In this document: piece after piece, positions 11,605 to 22,681 of the stretch
Position numbering within the stretch: the first letter of the stretch is position 1
Layout: every line of letters begins with the position of its first letter
Assembly: GCF_029931775.1 (NCBI RefSeq)
Contig: NC_079319.1
Coordinates: forward strand, 99,183,171 to 99,247,170
Length of the DNA stretch: 64,000 nucleotides
Source: Euleptes europaea
Taxonomy: Eukaryota; Chordata; Lepidosauria; Squamata; Sphaerodactylidae
Reading direction: 5' to 3'
Notes under the pieces: model-generated
Databases searched by the model: none
Seen by the model: only the letters and a program-made list of their open reading frames with translations
Told to the model about the DNA's origin: nothing
Program-made: the position numbers and the translations under genes

Positions 11605-11968
11605 TTGGCAAAAACGGATTTTATAGCTTGAATTAACGAGTTATAGAAATTATAGTAATTTTATATCTTTGTCTTATTAAAATAATAAAAACTGTTTAGA
11701 CACTTCTTCGGAAGTCGGGTGAAGGGTCACTTTTTGGGTGGGTGGAGGGGGAAGGGGTATCTTTTTGAATTTTGGAATTTAGTAATTAAGATTGTATTAG
11801 CTAAGATATATAGATACTCTTCTGTATTTTGCATTTCGTATTTAATTTTTGTTTGTTTGTATTTTCTTTTATATTATGTTTGTAATTTTTTATGTTAATT
11901 TCATTGAATCTATTTTTGTTTTTTTGTTTTTTGATTAAAAAAATCAATAAAAATTTATATATAAAAAA

Positions 11969-11984
11969 AGAAGTAGCCATGGGA
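11969..11984. repeat. Target-site duplication, right copy (L1-1)
   Basis: Exact second copy of the 16-nt string at 6,028-6,043. Gypsy A coding sequence resumes directly after it. Confidence 0.9.
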
Positions 11985-14022
11985 GGAGCCTTGTTGTAAG
12001 AGGGAGACGACGGGCAATTACACCCGTGTGCTTACTTTTCTAAGAAATTTTCCCAATCCCAACTGAACTGGCCCATTTGGGAAAAGGAGGCGGCTGCAGT
12101 GAAATAAGCTTTGGAAGTATGGAGACATTTCCTAGAGGGGGCAGATACCCCCTTCCAGGTCTGGACAGATCACAAGAAGCCCTGACGGGAACTCGCAAAC
12201 TTTCAGCCAAACAAGTAAGGTGGGCAGACTTCTTTTCTAAATTTCAGTTTGTAATAAAACATGTCCCAGGGAAGCAAAACCAGCTGGCAGATGCTTTGTC
12301 CCAGCTTCCCCAGTATCCCAATAAACTAGAGCACCCCACAGAATCTCTTTTCACTCCAGCACAGAGGGGACTGCCCACATTAGCCATACAGACCCAGGCT
12401 CAAACACAATGCTCCCTGGAAGTCACGGAAGCGCCAGCTAGCTCACCAAAAACACTCACCCCCCTTCCCCCCATTCCGCCGCCGATAGCGCCGGGGGAAG
12501 AGCCTGCTAGCTCTTCACCCAAGGAGCCTCTCGAACTTTCTAACCCAACTCTGAACGATCCTCTCCTAGAGGGACTACCCATTTCTTTCAGAGACGCCTT
12601 AATTCAAGGGTACCAAGCTGAGCGTTCGGCCAGTACTCTCCCCGCGTTCGGCCAGTACTCTATCTTAAAAATGCCAACCTGTATGTGCCGGAAGTACTCC
12701 GGAAGGAGGTGTTACACCTTGTGCATGGAGCAAAGACTGCAGGACATTTTGGGTTTGTTAAAACACTACACCTCCTCCGGCGACAGTTTTGGTGGCCAAA
12801 AATGCGATCCGACTTGGACTTGTTCATTCGCAGTTGTCCCATCTGCGCCACTTCAAAATGGTCCCCAGGAAAACCACCCGGATTGTTGCAGCCTCTAGAA
12901 ACCCCCTCAGGACCATGGGAAGTTATTGCAATGGATTTTATTACTGATCTCCCTCTCAGTAAAGGGAAAACGGTACTGTGGGTGGTAATGGATCTATTTT
13001 CTAAGCAAGTGCATTTGGTTCCTTTAACAGGTTTGCCCTCACCCCAAAATTGGCCCGCTTATTTGTGTCACTTGTCTTCAAATATCATTCTTTTCCGTGC
13101 AAGGTGGTCTCCGACCACGGACCTCAATATGTAACCAAATTTTGGAGAGCTTTTCTCAAGTTAGTGGGGGTAGAGCAGGGGCTGTCAAGTGCGTTTCACC
13201 CTCAGACAGATGGGCAGACCGAACGGGTAAATGCTGTGTTGGAGTGTTATTTATGGTGTATTGTCAATGACCATCAAGATGACTGGGTGGATCTCTTACC
13301 CTTTGCAGAATATGCCTACAGCAATGCTGTGCATCAGTCTACAGGTTTTAGCCCTTTTCGCATTGTGTATGGAAAAGAGTTTGGCCCTCTGGGCAGTGTG
13401 GATGTTTTGAGGGAGGAGGGAGGTGCAGACATTTCTGAGTGGGTACACACAACTCAAACCACTTGGCCATGGTTGCAGAAAAAATTAGAACGGGCTAAAC
13501 AACGATACAAAGCCCAAGCCGATAAGCATTGTTCTCCAGGGTGGGAACTCAAGGTGGGGGACTTAGTGTACTTGTCCACCAAAAACTTGCGGTCCCTGCG
13601 TCCGAGCAAGAAACTCAGTGAAAGATTCATCGGCCCTTTTCCTATAGCAAGAATCGTCAATCCAGTAACGGTGGAACTACTTCTCCCTAAGGCTCTGAGA
13701 AAGGTCCATCCCGTGTTCCATGTTGTCCTTTTAAAACAACATGTCCCCTCGCCCGAGTGGCACCCTGAAGTCCCCCCAGAAGTGCCTAGCATGGTGGGTG
13801 GAGAAGAACACTTTGAGGTGTCCAAGATCCTTGACTCCTGTATCCACGGGGGGGGGGGACTCAATTTTGGAGCATTTGGAAGCATTTTGGTCCTGCTTAC
13901 AATGAGTGGGTTGCGCATCACCACGTCTCCGCCCCCAGGTTGGTATGTCAGTTCCATGAGTTATACCCGGATCGTCCTTCCCTGCCGGACTTGGGGGGAG
14001 GGGGGCCTTAGAGGGGGCAGGA

Positions 14023-15569
14023 AACTGGTCTGCCTCCTTCCTCCCCTGTACAGATAGTCCACCACACCCTTGGCCCCATAACCTTCCTTCAGCTACACCC
14101 CCATAGCCTACAACAGCCCTGTTTTTTAAAAAAAAAATTTTTTTTTTTTTAAACGGCTTCTTAGACCCGAGTTCTCAAAACATGCTCCTAAAACCCTCAC
14201 AGGCCGATCTATGAATTGCGGCCAAAAAACACACGAGGGGATGATTGACACCCTGTCAATCATCAACACACACAGGGCTCCATGCTCCCTTACGACCCCT
14301 GTCCGGCACTGGACCCCTGTGCAAAAAGTGGCAGGTTTGATGACATAATGGTGTATCTATAGACCACTGACAAGTTAGGTTCTGCCTCTCCCTAAGAGCA
14401 ACCAATGAGAGTTGACAGAATGTTGGGGAGAGACAGTTTTAAAAGAGCAGTCGGCAGGGCAAGCAGGAGTTGGCAGTGGGGGGAGATGAGAGGGGAAAGG
14501 GGGTGTCCGGCTGATTGAAACTGTGGAGAAGAGTTGCTTAGAGCTAGCTGAAAAGAGTCAGTTTGTAACAAAGGATCCCAATTGCTGGAATAGGGGAATA
14601 CTTCAAAAGTTCAATTGGAAACAAAACGTTGTAACATCTATCTTGCTTTCTTCAGTGTTACGTTCAAACCATAAATTAAAGTTAAATCCTTGTTTGTTTA
14701 GCCCTGGGGGCTTGGTGTCTGAGGGAAAGAAACACATGAACACACACAAGTTAATATCTTGGTCTCTCTATATATTATAAGATATGAACAAATGGTGGCA
14801 GTATGTGAATGGAACACTGTATGAGCCCCCAACCCAATAACTCAGTGAAGTGTTTGAGTGAGGGTCTGTTATTAAAGGGGGTTGGGCTGCCCTGTCTGCT
14901 GATGTCTCTGTGAGTGAAAGAGGACTTGAGGTGTGGAATGGCCAGGGCTCTCTCTGTGAATTTTAAAAGAGACAATAAGGGTAGCAAGAGTGGTGGACTG
15001 ATGTACTTGTATCCCAGAACCTGAGAGGGGGGGGTTTGCTGAGGTTGGTGGGCTCTCTATGTGAGTGGAGGAAGGGCATCACAATAGCACCTTCTGGGAC
15101 TTTGAGCAAGGTGTGGGATTATAAACGGTCTTGCTCACTCCTTTCCTAGAACCAACTGGGTTAAGAAGGAGGAGCCTCTAAAACTTTGCCCATACAGACT
15201 TAATTTCCTCAGTAAATTTATTGATCTGCTATTTTTACTAGTGATTTCCTTCTCAGTGGAGCCAGCAATTATCTCTAAACAGAAGCAAGAAAAAGCAAGT
15301 GTCAGCCAAATGTGTTTGCCAGAGGTGTCTCCTTATACACAACTTCCTTTCACTACTAGCTGAAACAGGTGACTCACCACCTCTAAGACAGATACGCTTT
15401 GTGAATGACATTAAAGTTCTATTTAAAGAAATCAGCCTGAATAAATCTGGCCATCAAGCCTCATGAGTTGGTACAGTTGTTTACCTAAGCAGCTCTAATT
15501 CTATATTACAGCTGCATGGCCTGGCTGGTAGAATGTGGGCCGTGACAAATTCCTGTATGGAAAGGATGT
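14023..15569. other. Unassigned block between gypsy A and an LTR end, LTR-like in composition
   Basis: No protein family is recognised. A CCAAT box at 14,402 and a TTTTAAAA box at 14,437 are spaced like an LTR or promoter, followed by a purine-rich GGGGAGATGAGAGG tract. A long A-run/T-run hinge lies near 14,128-14,150. The block could be the LTR and leader of an unrelated element or part of the gypsy A 3' end. Paired ends and a target duplication were not found. Confidence 0.35.
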
Positions 15570-15704
15570 GTGTGTGTGTGCCACAGTTGTGCCAATTTAC
15601 CTGTTAGCTCTGTAAACCTGTAGGTTTTCCAATAAATCAACTCTCTTTTGGACTCCTAGTCTGTGGATGTTGTTTGTGGGATTACCACGGGACAAGTGCT
15701 CACA
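15570..15704 (+). repeat. Gypsy LTR 3' end, forward orientation
   Basis: This segment (GTTGTGCCAATTTA, CCAATAAATC, CCACGGGACAAGTG, ending CTCACA) is nearly the reverse complement of the distal part of the LTR at 25,847-26,174. Only the last 130 or so bases are recognisable. It may be the 3' LTR end of element A or of another copy of the same family. Confidence 0.65.
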
Positions 15705-16791
15705 ATTCCAGAATAATTATTTAAAAATTTGGCATCAAATTGTAACGTTTTTAGAAATCCAAAGTGTCCCGCGGTCTTGGCTCCATGGACTAGCTGTAGT
15801 ACTTCCTTCTGTAGCCTTTTAGGCATATGTAGCTTAGAGTCTTTGTACCAAAACCCTCCACTTTCAGTCAGAGCAGAGGGAAGGGTTTGCGTTCGGCTTG
15901 GCAGTCAGAACAAAGCGAGGCCAAAAAAGAGTCTGTTAGATCCACCCCTTCCGGCGGTGTGGGCTCCGTGCTGGAGGGGATGCCCCCGAGGGGGGTTGGA
16001 TGGTTGGACTGCCAGGATGACCGGGTGCCGGTGGAGCTAGCAAAGGAGGTGAGGGGGGTGGCATGATCGGGCCAACCGGTGTGGTTGGGCTTGAAGTGCC
16101 CCCCCCTTGCAAAGGCTGTGGCGGGAGCCGGGTTTGCGATCGAGTTTGGACTGCTAGAGTGGGCAGCAAACCCCTTTGAGCAGGAGTGAACAGGGATTCC
16201 GTGGGGCGGTCAACCTTGGTTGGGTATTGGGGTAGTCTGGATAGAGCATCAGCCAGGACATTCTGTTTCCTTGGTACGTGTTTTAATACAAAACAGAACT
16301 GCGCAAAGAAGTCCACCCAGCGTACCTGTTTCATGGACAGTTTACAGGCCCCCGTGAGTGCCTCCAGGTTCTTGTGATCACTCCAGACTTCAAAAGGGAC
16401 TTTAGAACCTTTCAAAAACTGTCTCCACACCATAAGGGCATGGTGGACGGCAGCCGCTTCCTTTTCCCAGATTGGCCAGTTGAGTTGAGATTGCGCGAAC
16501 AACTTAGAGAAGTAAGCACATGGATGGAGAAGACCGTCCTTCCCCTGCTGTAGAAGCACACCCCCCATTGCCACGTCTGACGCGTCCACCTGGACTATAA
16601 ACATCTGATCAGGATTAGGGTGCTTCAGCACCGGTTCAGAGGTAAACAGTAGCTTGAGAGTGTCAAAAGCGGTTTGGCACTGGGGGGGGGTCCAATTGAT
16701 TTTAGCAGAGGGCAACGCGGCAGTGCTGCCTTTTCCCTTAGTCTTAAGGAGATCCGAGATGGGGAGTGCGATTTGAGCGAAGTTGGGGATG
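15705..16791 (-). mobile_element. Gypsy element B, distal part (reverse, broken)
   Basis: On the minus strand this holds the end of the reverse transcriptase, RNase H (VQVDASDVAMGG) and a proline-rich linker. It ends in the start of the integrase near 15,730, where the element is cut off. It is continuous in family and orientation with 22,687-26,174. The two parts are separated by the insertion of element C. Confidence 0.8.
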
Positions 16792-17236
16792 TGTGAGGGT
16801 CTCTGTCTATGTGTCTCTGCTTTCCATCACCTGCTCTTGCTTTGTTATCAGTGAACTCGTAAAAGCAGTTCACACCTTCTGGTCTCAGGCGCCAGGCCTG
16901 ATTGCCCCTAGTATCTTCCCCCCCGCTGTTCTTCCTGTCAGTACTCCCTCAGGCCGATGCGGCCTTGGAAGTGTGATAGCTTCACCAGACTTCCTGGGAC
17001 TCGTCTGATGTTTTGTATTATGCCAAGCTTGTAACTTCCCATAACAATAAGTGTGAACCCCAGTGCCCCAGTGCCCTGGAGTCAATATATTCTGTAAACC
17101 CGAATAGCCCCTCACTTGCAGCTTTCTACCTGTGCCTGTCTCATCTCCTGATGTCTTCAATAAATCCTTTGTTTCTTTATCCACGTCTGAACATTTGATT
17201 TGGAGAAGTAAACTCAGAGAGAGGGGATCTCTCACA
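16792..17236 (+). repeat. 5' LTR of element C
   Basis: Runs TGTGAGGG to CTCTCACA, 445 bp, with an AATAAA signal near 17,159. GGATG precedes it directly. Confidence 0.95.
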
Positions 17237-17288
17237 TTAAGCTGCAAGTCCCTGCCTCTCGGACTGCTGCTGTACCTTTTGGGACAGA

Positions 17289-18716
17289 ATGCAAGGCGAC
17301 GAGGAAAACACCCCTACTACCCCTGACGCACCGAATGAACCGGTGGTGCCGGAGAAACCGGACCCCAAGGAGGAGGGTGCCAAGCCAAAGAAGCCTAGGG
17401 ATCCCATCCCCGACCAAGGCCGGGACGGACGTCCCCGAGGACTTTTTAACAATTGGCTGGACTCCCCCAAGGGTTGGTCTCTCTCCCGAACCGCGGCGAA
17501 GGATCGCCGGTTGGCCTTCCCCAGCACGGGACTCGAAGGGGACCCGGCACGCAAGGAGGCCCTGATGGAGGAAGAACGCAAGCAGTGGCAGGAGGATCGC
17601 CAAGCCATGCAGGAGCAGATGGAAACCATGCAGCGGGTGATGGGTGAGATGGCAGCGGCCCTGGACGCGCTGAAAGTGCAACCGCCCGCCGGCGATCTCC
17701 CGGACGGAGCACCGGCAGCCCCTCCCGCGCCTCCTAGCCTCCCGTCCCATCGGGACCTGAAAGTCACGTATGACGGTTCAGGGGACCAGTTGACCTTTTT
17801 CATGGTCCAAGTGGACATTTTTATGCGAGAACAAGGCCGAACCTTCACCTCCGAGGAGTCCCGGGTGCAGTACGTGGCTTCCTTACTGCAAGGGGAGGCG
17901 GCCGCCTGGATGGTGTTGCAGTATGAACTCCGCTCGCCGGTGCTGCGAACCCTGGACGAGTTTATGGTAGCACTCCGAAACCGCTTTGAGGACCCGACTC
18001 TGGGAGAGCGGGCTAAAGCCTCCCTGATGCAACTGCGCCAAGGGACCAAGTCGGTGGCGCAGTATGCAAGTGAGTTCCAGTCACTGGCCAGCCGAATCCT
18101 GGACTGGAGTGAGGCCACTTTGGTACAGTGTTTCAGGGAGGGCCTCAACCCGGACCTCCAACATTGGGCCTTCATGCAAGGGAACCCCCCGGATGTGGAA
18201 GGTTGGGTTCGCCACGCTGCCGACATCGAGAATCGCAAACAACTTTTGACCTTGTCCAAACAACGCATTGGACGAGACCCGAGACCCCGGAGCGACCGGG
18301 GCCGAGACTTCCGACTGGGGGGCAGCGGGGGTCCCTCGGCTGCTGAACGCCGCAAGCGTTTTGAGACCGGTGTCTGCCTGACCTGCGGAGGTAAGGGACA
18401 CTTTGCGTCACAGTGCCCCTCTCGTTCGGGCCGTCCCAACCCCCCACGCCAAGCCCCGACTGAACCACAGAAGGCGACTGCCGAGGACCAGCCCCGCCGC
18501 AAGAGCGGACCGCCGGGCCGACGTTCCGGCGCACCCTCCGCTCTCCATGCGCGCCCCCAGGACAGAGCCTCCACTTCTACTGGCCCGACGGGGTCCCGGA
18601 TTACAAGTACCACTTTTGATTCGGACGGGTCCCCGACCGCCACCACTCCTTCCCCCTCTTCCAGCGAGGAGGAAGAGTGGGAACAGCCGGCAAAAAACGC
18701 CGTCGGTCTGCTGTAG
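17289..18716 (+). CDS. gag: gag of chromovirus C
   Basis: A 475-residue frame that starts 53 bases after the 5' LTR. It has an acidic, proline-rich N-terminus and a charged helical stretch near residues 95-130. The retrotransposon gag (capsid-like) domain spans roughly residues 160-330. A zinc knuckle of the CCHC type follows (CLTCGGKGHFASQCP, near residue 365), then a basic, serine/proline-rich tail. It would form the intracellular particle that packages the element RNA. Its end overlaps pol by about 40 bases in another frame. That arrangement is common in the family, which makes pol by read-through from gag. Confidence 0.92.
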   Translation: MQGDEENTPTTPDAPNEPVVPEKPDPKEEGAKPKKPRDPIPDQGRDGRPRGLFNNWLDSPKGWSLSRTAAKDRRLAFPSTGLEGDPARKEALMEEERKQWQEDRQAMQEQMETMQRVMGEMAAALDALKVQPPAGDLPDGAPAAPPAPPSLPSHRDLKVTYDGSGDQLTFFMVQVDIFMREQGRTFTSEESRVQYVASLLQGEAAAWMVLQYELRSPVLRTLDEFMVALRNRFEDPTLGERAKASLMQLRQGTKSVAQYASEFQSLASRILDWSEATLVQCFREGLNPDLQHWAFMQGNPPDVEGWVRHAADIENRKQLLTLSKQRIGRDPRPRSDRGRDFRLGGSGGPSAAERRKRFETGVCLTCGGKGHFASQCPSRSGRPNPPRQAPTEPQKATAEDQPRRKSGPPGRRSGAPSALHARPQDRASTSTGPTGSRITSTTFDSDGSPTATTPSPSSSEEEEWEQPAKNAVGLL

Positions 18717-21700
18717 AGGGGGCTCCGCAGCAGACCGCCCCTGTTGTTGTGCAAGGAGCTCCACCGATGGTAAGCGCCCAAGAGGACAATGTATATGTGC
18801 GTGTTCACCTTTCCCTACCAAAGGGGGGTCCCAGTTTAGAATTCCCCGCTTTGGTTGACTCGGGGTGTGCCCGCACCATGATTAGTGAGGACACAGCCAA
18901 GAAACTGGGAGTCCGGCGCAAGCGGCTTCCGGGACCCCTCCGCTTTTCCCAAATGGACGGGAGTGATTTTAAACGGGGCCCGGTGACCCACAGAACTGCA
19001 GCCGTGATTATGTCCGTGGGGGAACATTGGGAACGCTTGTATTTTACCATCGCCCCTATAGTAACCCCGGTGGTATTAGGGATGAACTGGCTACGGGGAC
19101 ACAACCCGTCCATCGACTGGGTTGAACGGGTGCTCTCGTTTCCCGAAAACCCCTGTAGTTTACATGACAAGGAACGGGTTGTCCGGTCTCCGGCCGCCGC
19201 TGTGGTAGGGTCTCCCCCCCCAGCCACCGTTCCTCCTCAACTGCCCACTGAATACTCGCAGTTTGCGGACGTCTTTGATGTTAGGGAATGTGACGAACTA
19301 CCCCCCCACAGAGAGACGGACTGCGCCATCGAAATTGTGGGGGAAGGCAAACTGTCTAAAGGGAAGGTTTACCCCATGAGCCCTAGTGAAAAGGCGGTGT
19401 TACGGGACTATCTGGATGCCAACTTGGCGAGGGGTTTCATACGCCCTTCCAAGGCTCCTTATTCGGCCCCAGCCTTCTTTGTGAAGAAAAAGACGGGAGA
19501 TTTAAGACTGTGCATTGACTTTCGTAGGCTAAACGCCGTCACCCAGTCTAACGCTTACCCTCTCCCTCTTATTCCCGACATTCTAGCACAATTAAAGGAG
19601 GGCCGAATCTTCACCAAACTGGACTTAGTGGAAGCATACCACCGCATTCGCATTAAAGAAGGAGACGAACCCAAAACAGCCTTTTCCAGCTGTTTTGGAA
19701 TGTTTGAATACCTAGTCATGCCTTTCGGACTTTCGGGGGCTCCCAGTGTGTTTATGCAATTAATTAATGAGGTTTTGCATGATTTGCGGTTTCGGGGGGT
19801 GGTGGTATTTCTCGATGACATCCTTATTTACTCTGAAACCATGGAAGAACATGTACGCCTAGTGCGAGAAGTGCTCCAGCGGCTGCGGGAGCACAAACTA
19901 TATGCTAAGGTGTCCAAATGTGAGTTCCACCAACCTTCCATTACATTTCTTGGGTACGTGATTTCCCACCAAGGGTTAGAAATGGACCCCGCAAAGGTCC
20001 AGGCGGTGTGGGATTGGGAACCCCCCACTACCCGCCGCCAGCTTCAGCAGTTTTTGGGATTCGCTAACTTTTACCGCAACTTCATTCCCAACTTTGCCCA
20101 AGTTGCGCTTCCCCTCACTGCCCTGTTGCGTACCAAGGACAAGGGGGCTAGCGCCGCGCTTCCCTCAGCCCGTTTGCAATGGTCCCCCCAGTGCCAGCAA
20201 GCTTTTGAACGTTTAAAGCTGCTTTTTTCATCCGAACCCGTTTTGGCCCACCCGGATTGCACCAAGCCTTTTGTGGTGCAAGTGGATGCCTCGGATGTGG
20301 CCATGGGCGGGGCCCTATTGCAGAGGGATGAAGGGGGGCGGTTGAGACCTTGCGCCTACTTCTCCAAGAAGTTTTCCCAGTCCGAAATCAACTGGGCTAT
20401 TTGGGAGAAGGAGGCGGCGGCGGTCAAACATGCCCTCACCATATGGAGGCACTTTTTAGAAGGTGCCGAGCTGCCGTTTGAGGTGTGTACCGATCACAAG
20501 AATCTCGAGGCTCTCAAGGGAGCTAGAAAGCTCAACGCCAAACAAATTCGGTGGGCCCAATTCTTCGCAAAATTCCGGTTCACCCTCAAGCATGTCCCTG
20601 GCAAAGAGAATGCCCTAGCTGACGCTTTGTCACGACTTCCCCAGTATCGCAACGATTTCGATCGCCCAGTCGACTCTCTGTTCACTCCTGAGCAGCGAGG
20701 GGAGGTTCCTAGCTTAGCCGTCACTACCCGGTCCCAAGCCCAACAACCTGACACCCCCCCTACGCTCAAAGGTATCCCGGAAGCCTTCCAACAGCGACTC
20801 CGGGACGCCTCCTTACAGGAGGAGGAGCACCATCTCTTCCCCACGGGCTTGGAACGAACCAACACCTGGTGGGTGCAAGGGGGAAAACTATATGTCCCAT
20901 CCTCCCTTCGTAAAGAGGTATTGGGACTTGTACATGGTGCCAGGTTGGCGGGTCATTTTGGTTTCATAAAAACTCTTCACCTGGTACGGAGGCAGTTTTG
21001 GTGGCCCGGTATGAGATCCGATGTAGAGCTGTACGTGCGCAGCTGCCCCACTTGCGCCACAGCCAAAAGACGGATGGGAAAACCCCCAGGGCTCCTCAAA
21101 CCGCTTGAGAACCCCTCCCGACCCTGGGAAGTCATCGCCATGGATTTTATCACCGACCTACCTCCAAGTCGGGGAAAGACGGTTCTCTGGGTAATCACGG
21201 ACCTCTTTTCCAAACAGGTCCATTTCGTTCCATGTGCAGGTCTTCCTTCAGCCCAGGGCTTGGCTAAACTGTTCGTCACACACGTCCTCAGGCTACACTC
21301 GATCCCAAGGAAGGTCCTCTCCGACCGGGGGGTCCAGTTTGTTGCCAAATTTTGGCGAGCCTTCCTGAAGCTAATGGGGGTGGAGGAACAGGGCCTTTCT
21401 TCCGCCTATCACCCCCAGACGGATGGTCAAACGGAACGAGTAAACGCGGTGGTAGAATGTTATTTGCGCTGCTATGTAAATTTCCACCAGGACGACTGGG
21501 TCGACCTGCTGCCATTTGCCGAATATGCGTACAACAATGCGCCTCATTCCTCTACCGGCTTTAGTCCCTTCCAAGTAATATACGGGACGGAATTCGGTCC
21601 TTTCGGTTCCGCTCCCGTCACGCCAGAGCTCCAGTCCACCCCTGATCTTCAGGAGTGGATTCAGGTAGTCAAATCTACCTGGCCATGGCTGCTCAAGAAT

Positions 21701-22225
21701 CTTGAGAGGGCAAAAAGCAAGTACAAGGAACAGGCAGACAAACACCGGTCTCTGGGATGGGAGCTTAAGGTGGGAGAGCAAGTCTATCTGTCCACTAAAA
21801 ACCTCCGCTCTCTGCGTCCCTGCAAAAAATTGAGCGACCGTTATGTGGGACCTTTCCCCATTACCAGAGTAATCAATGAGGTTACCGTGGAACTGGAACT
21901 CCCAAAGACCCTCAAGGGGGTCCATCCAGTCTTTCATATAAGCCTCCTCAAACCTTATGTGCCAGCTCCCCAGTTCCACCCCCCTCCCGCACACGAGATT
22001 CCTACCGTGGTAGGGGGAGATACCCATTTGGAAATATCCAAGGTTTTAGATTCCAAATGGAAAAAAGGGAAACTGTTTTACTTTGTTCGGTGGAAAAACC
22101 TTGGGTCCGCTCACGACGAGTGGGTGGCCGCACCCCACATGGCGGCCCCTCGCTTGATCCGAGAATTCCACCTCGCTTATCCCGATAAGCCTCGCCCTCT
22201 CGAGAACCCTGGAGGGGGGCCTTAA
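18677..22225 (+). CDS. pol: pol of chromovirus C (protease, RT, RNase H, integrase, chromodomain)
   Basis: An uninterrupted frame of about 1,182 residues. The domains in order are an aspartic protease (LVDSGCA), reverse transcriptase (FLDDILIYS), RNase H (VDASDVAMGG), an integrase with zinc-binding HHCC region and catalytic core, a GPF-type segment, and a C-terminal chromodomain (EISKVLDS, then FVRWKNLG). The chromodomain places the element among chromoviruses, whose integrases are thought to be steered to marked chromatin. No ATG opens the frame. The first codon shown here is GTG, in keeping with read-through from gag. Confidence 0.93.
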   Translation: MGTAGKKRRRSAVEGAPQQTAPVVVQGAPPMVSAQEDNVYVRVHLSLPKGGPSLEFPALVDSGCARTMISEDTAKKLGVRRKRLPGPLRFSQMDGSDFKRGPVTHRTAAVIMSVGEHWERLYFTIAPIVTPVVLGMNWLRGHNPSIDWVERVLSFPENPCSLHDKERVVRSPAAAVVGSPPPATVPPQLPTEYSQFADVFDVRECDELPPHRETDCAIEIVGEGKLSKGKVYPMSPSEKAVLRDYLDANLARGFIRPSKAPYSAPAFFVKKKTGDLRLCIDFRRLNAVTQSNAYPLPLIPDILAQLKEGRIFTKLDLVEAYHRIRIKEGDEPKTAFSSCFGMFEYLVMPFGLSGAPSVFMQLINEVLHDLRFRGVVVFLDDILIYSETMEEHVRLVREVLQRLREHKLYAKVSKCEFHQPSITFLGYVISHQGLEMDPAKVQAVWDWEPPTTRRQLQQFLGFANFYRNFIPNFAQVALPLTALLRTKDKGASAALPSARLQWSPQCQQAFERLKLLFSSEPVLAHPDCTKPFVVQVDASDVAMGGALLQRDEGGRLRPCAYFSKKFSQSEINWAIWEKEAAAVKHALTIWRHFLEGAELPFEVCTDHKNLEALKGARKLNAKQIRWAQFFAKFRFTLKHVPGKENALADALSRLPQYRNDFDRPVDSLFTPEQRGEVPSLAVTTRSQAQQPDTPPTLKGIPEAFQQRLRDASLQEEEHHLFPTGLERTNTWWVQGGKLYVPSSLRKEVLGLVHGARLAGHFGFIKTLHLVRRQFWWPGMRSDVELYVRSCPTCATAKRRMGKPPGLLKPLENPSRPWEVIAMDFITDLPPSRGKTVLWVITDLFSKQVHFVPCAGLPSAQGLAKLFVTHVLRLHSIPRKVLSDRGVQFVAKFWRAFLKLMGVEEQGLSSAYHPQTDGQTERVNAVVECYLRCYVNFHQDDWVDLLPFAEYAYNNAPHSSTGFSPFQVIYGTEFGPFGSAPVTPELQSTPDLQEWIQVVKSTWPWLLKNLERAKSKYKEQADKHRSLGWELKVGEQVYLSTKNLRSLRPCKKLSDRYVGPFPITRVINEVTVELELPKTLKGVHPVFHISLLKPYVPAPQFHPPPAHEIPTVVGGDTHLEISKVLDSKWKKGKLFYFVRWKNLGSAHDEWVAAPHMAAPRLIREFHLAYPDKPRPLENPGGGP

Positions 22226-22236
22226 GGGGGGCAGAA

Positions 22237-22681
22237 TGTGAGGGTCTCTGTCTATGTGTCTCTGCTTTCCATCACCTGCTTTTGCTTTGTTATCAGTGAA
22301 CTCGTAAAAGCAGTTCACACCTTCTGGTCTCAGGCGCCAGGCCTGATTGCCCCTAGTATCTTCCCCCCCGCTGTTCTTCCTGTCAGTACTCCCTCAGGCC
22401 GATGCGGCCTTGGAAGTGTGATAGCTTCACCAGACTTCCTGGGACTCGTCTGATGTTTTGTATTATGCCAAGCTTGTAACTTCCCATAACAATAAGTGTG
22501 AACCCCAGTGCCCCAGTGCCCTGGAGTCAATATATTCTGTAAACCCGAATAGCCCCTCACTTGCAGCTTTCTACCTGTGCCTGTCTCATCTCCTGATGTC
22601 TTCAATAAATCCTTTGTTTCTTTATCCACGTCTGAACATTTGATTTGGAGAAGTAAACTCAGAGAGAGGGGATCTCTCACA
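22237..22681 (+). repeat. 3' LTR of element C
   Basis: 445 bp, one difference from the 5' LTR. It is preceded by a purine-rich tract (AAGGGGGGCAGAA) and followed directly by GGATG. Confidence 0.95.

Larger units (their letters stand above)
6044..11968 (+). mobile_element. Full-length L1 LINE (L1-1), inactive
   Basis: A GC-rich 5' untranslated region (6,044-6,689) is followed by ORF1 (from 6,690), ORF2 (from 7,863) and a T/A-rich 3' region that ends in AATAAAAATTT and a short A-run. Exact 16-nt target duplications flank it. At 5.9 kb it is full length. ORF2 has in-frame stops at 8,658, 9,810 and 9,912, plus a frame change by about 10,241, so the copy is dead. It inserted into gypsy A and is younger than it. 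Confidence 0.92.
4478..14022 (+). mobile_element. Ty3/gypsy chromovirus remnant A (broken, rearranged, carries an L1)
   Basis: A gypsy-type gag segment in reverse orientation (4,478-5,103) abuts a forward pol segment (5,105-6,043, reverse transcriptase into RNase H). After the L1 insertion pol resumes at 11,985 (RNase H, integrase with zinc-binding and core regions, remains of a chromodomain) and stops near 14,022. The head-to-head gag/pol join is a rearrangement. No clear flanking LTR pair is present, although an LTR end lies at 15,570-15,704. The copy carries many breaks and is an old fossil. Confidence 0.8.
16792..22681 (+). mobile_element. Ty3/gypsy chromovirus C, looks whole and young
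   Basis: It has two 445-bp LTRs (16,792-17,236 and 22,237-22,681) that both begin TGTGAGGG and end CTCTCACA and differ at a single base in my reading. Flanking 5-bp copies of GGATG (16,787-16,791 and 22,682-22,686) mark the insertion site inside element B. Between the LTRs lie one gag and one pol frame, both uninterrupted. A purine tract precedes the 3' LTR. The near-identical LTRs mean a recent insertion, the youngest datable one here. Confidence 0.95.

Noticed and set aside
17237-18808. A 523-residue open frame antisense to gag of element C
   Set aside because: It is a composition shadow of the GC-rich gag frame, with no recognisable domain. The sense frame has clear gag features.
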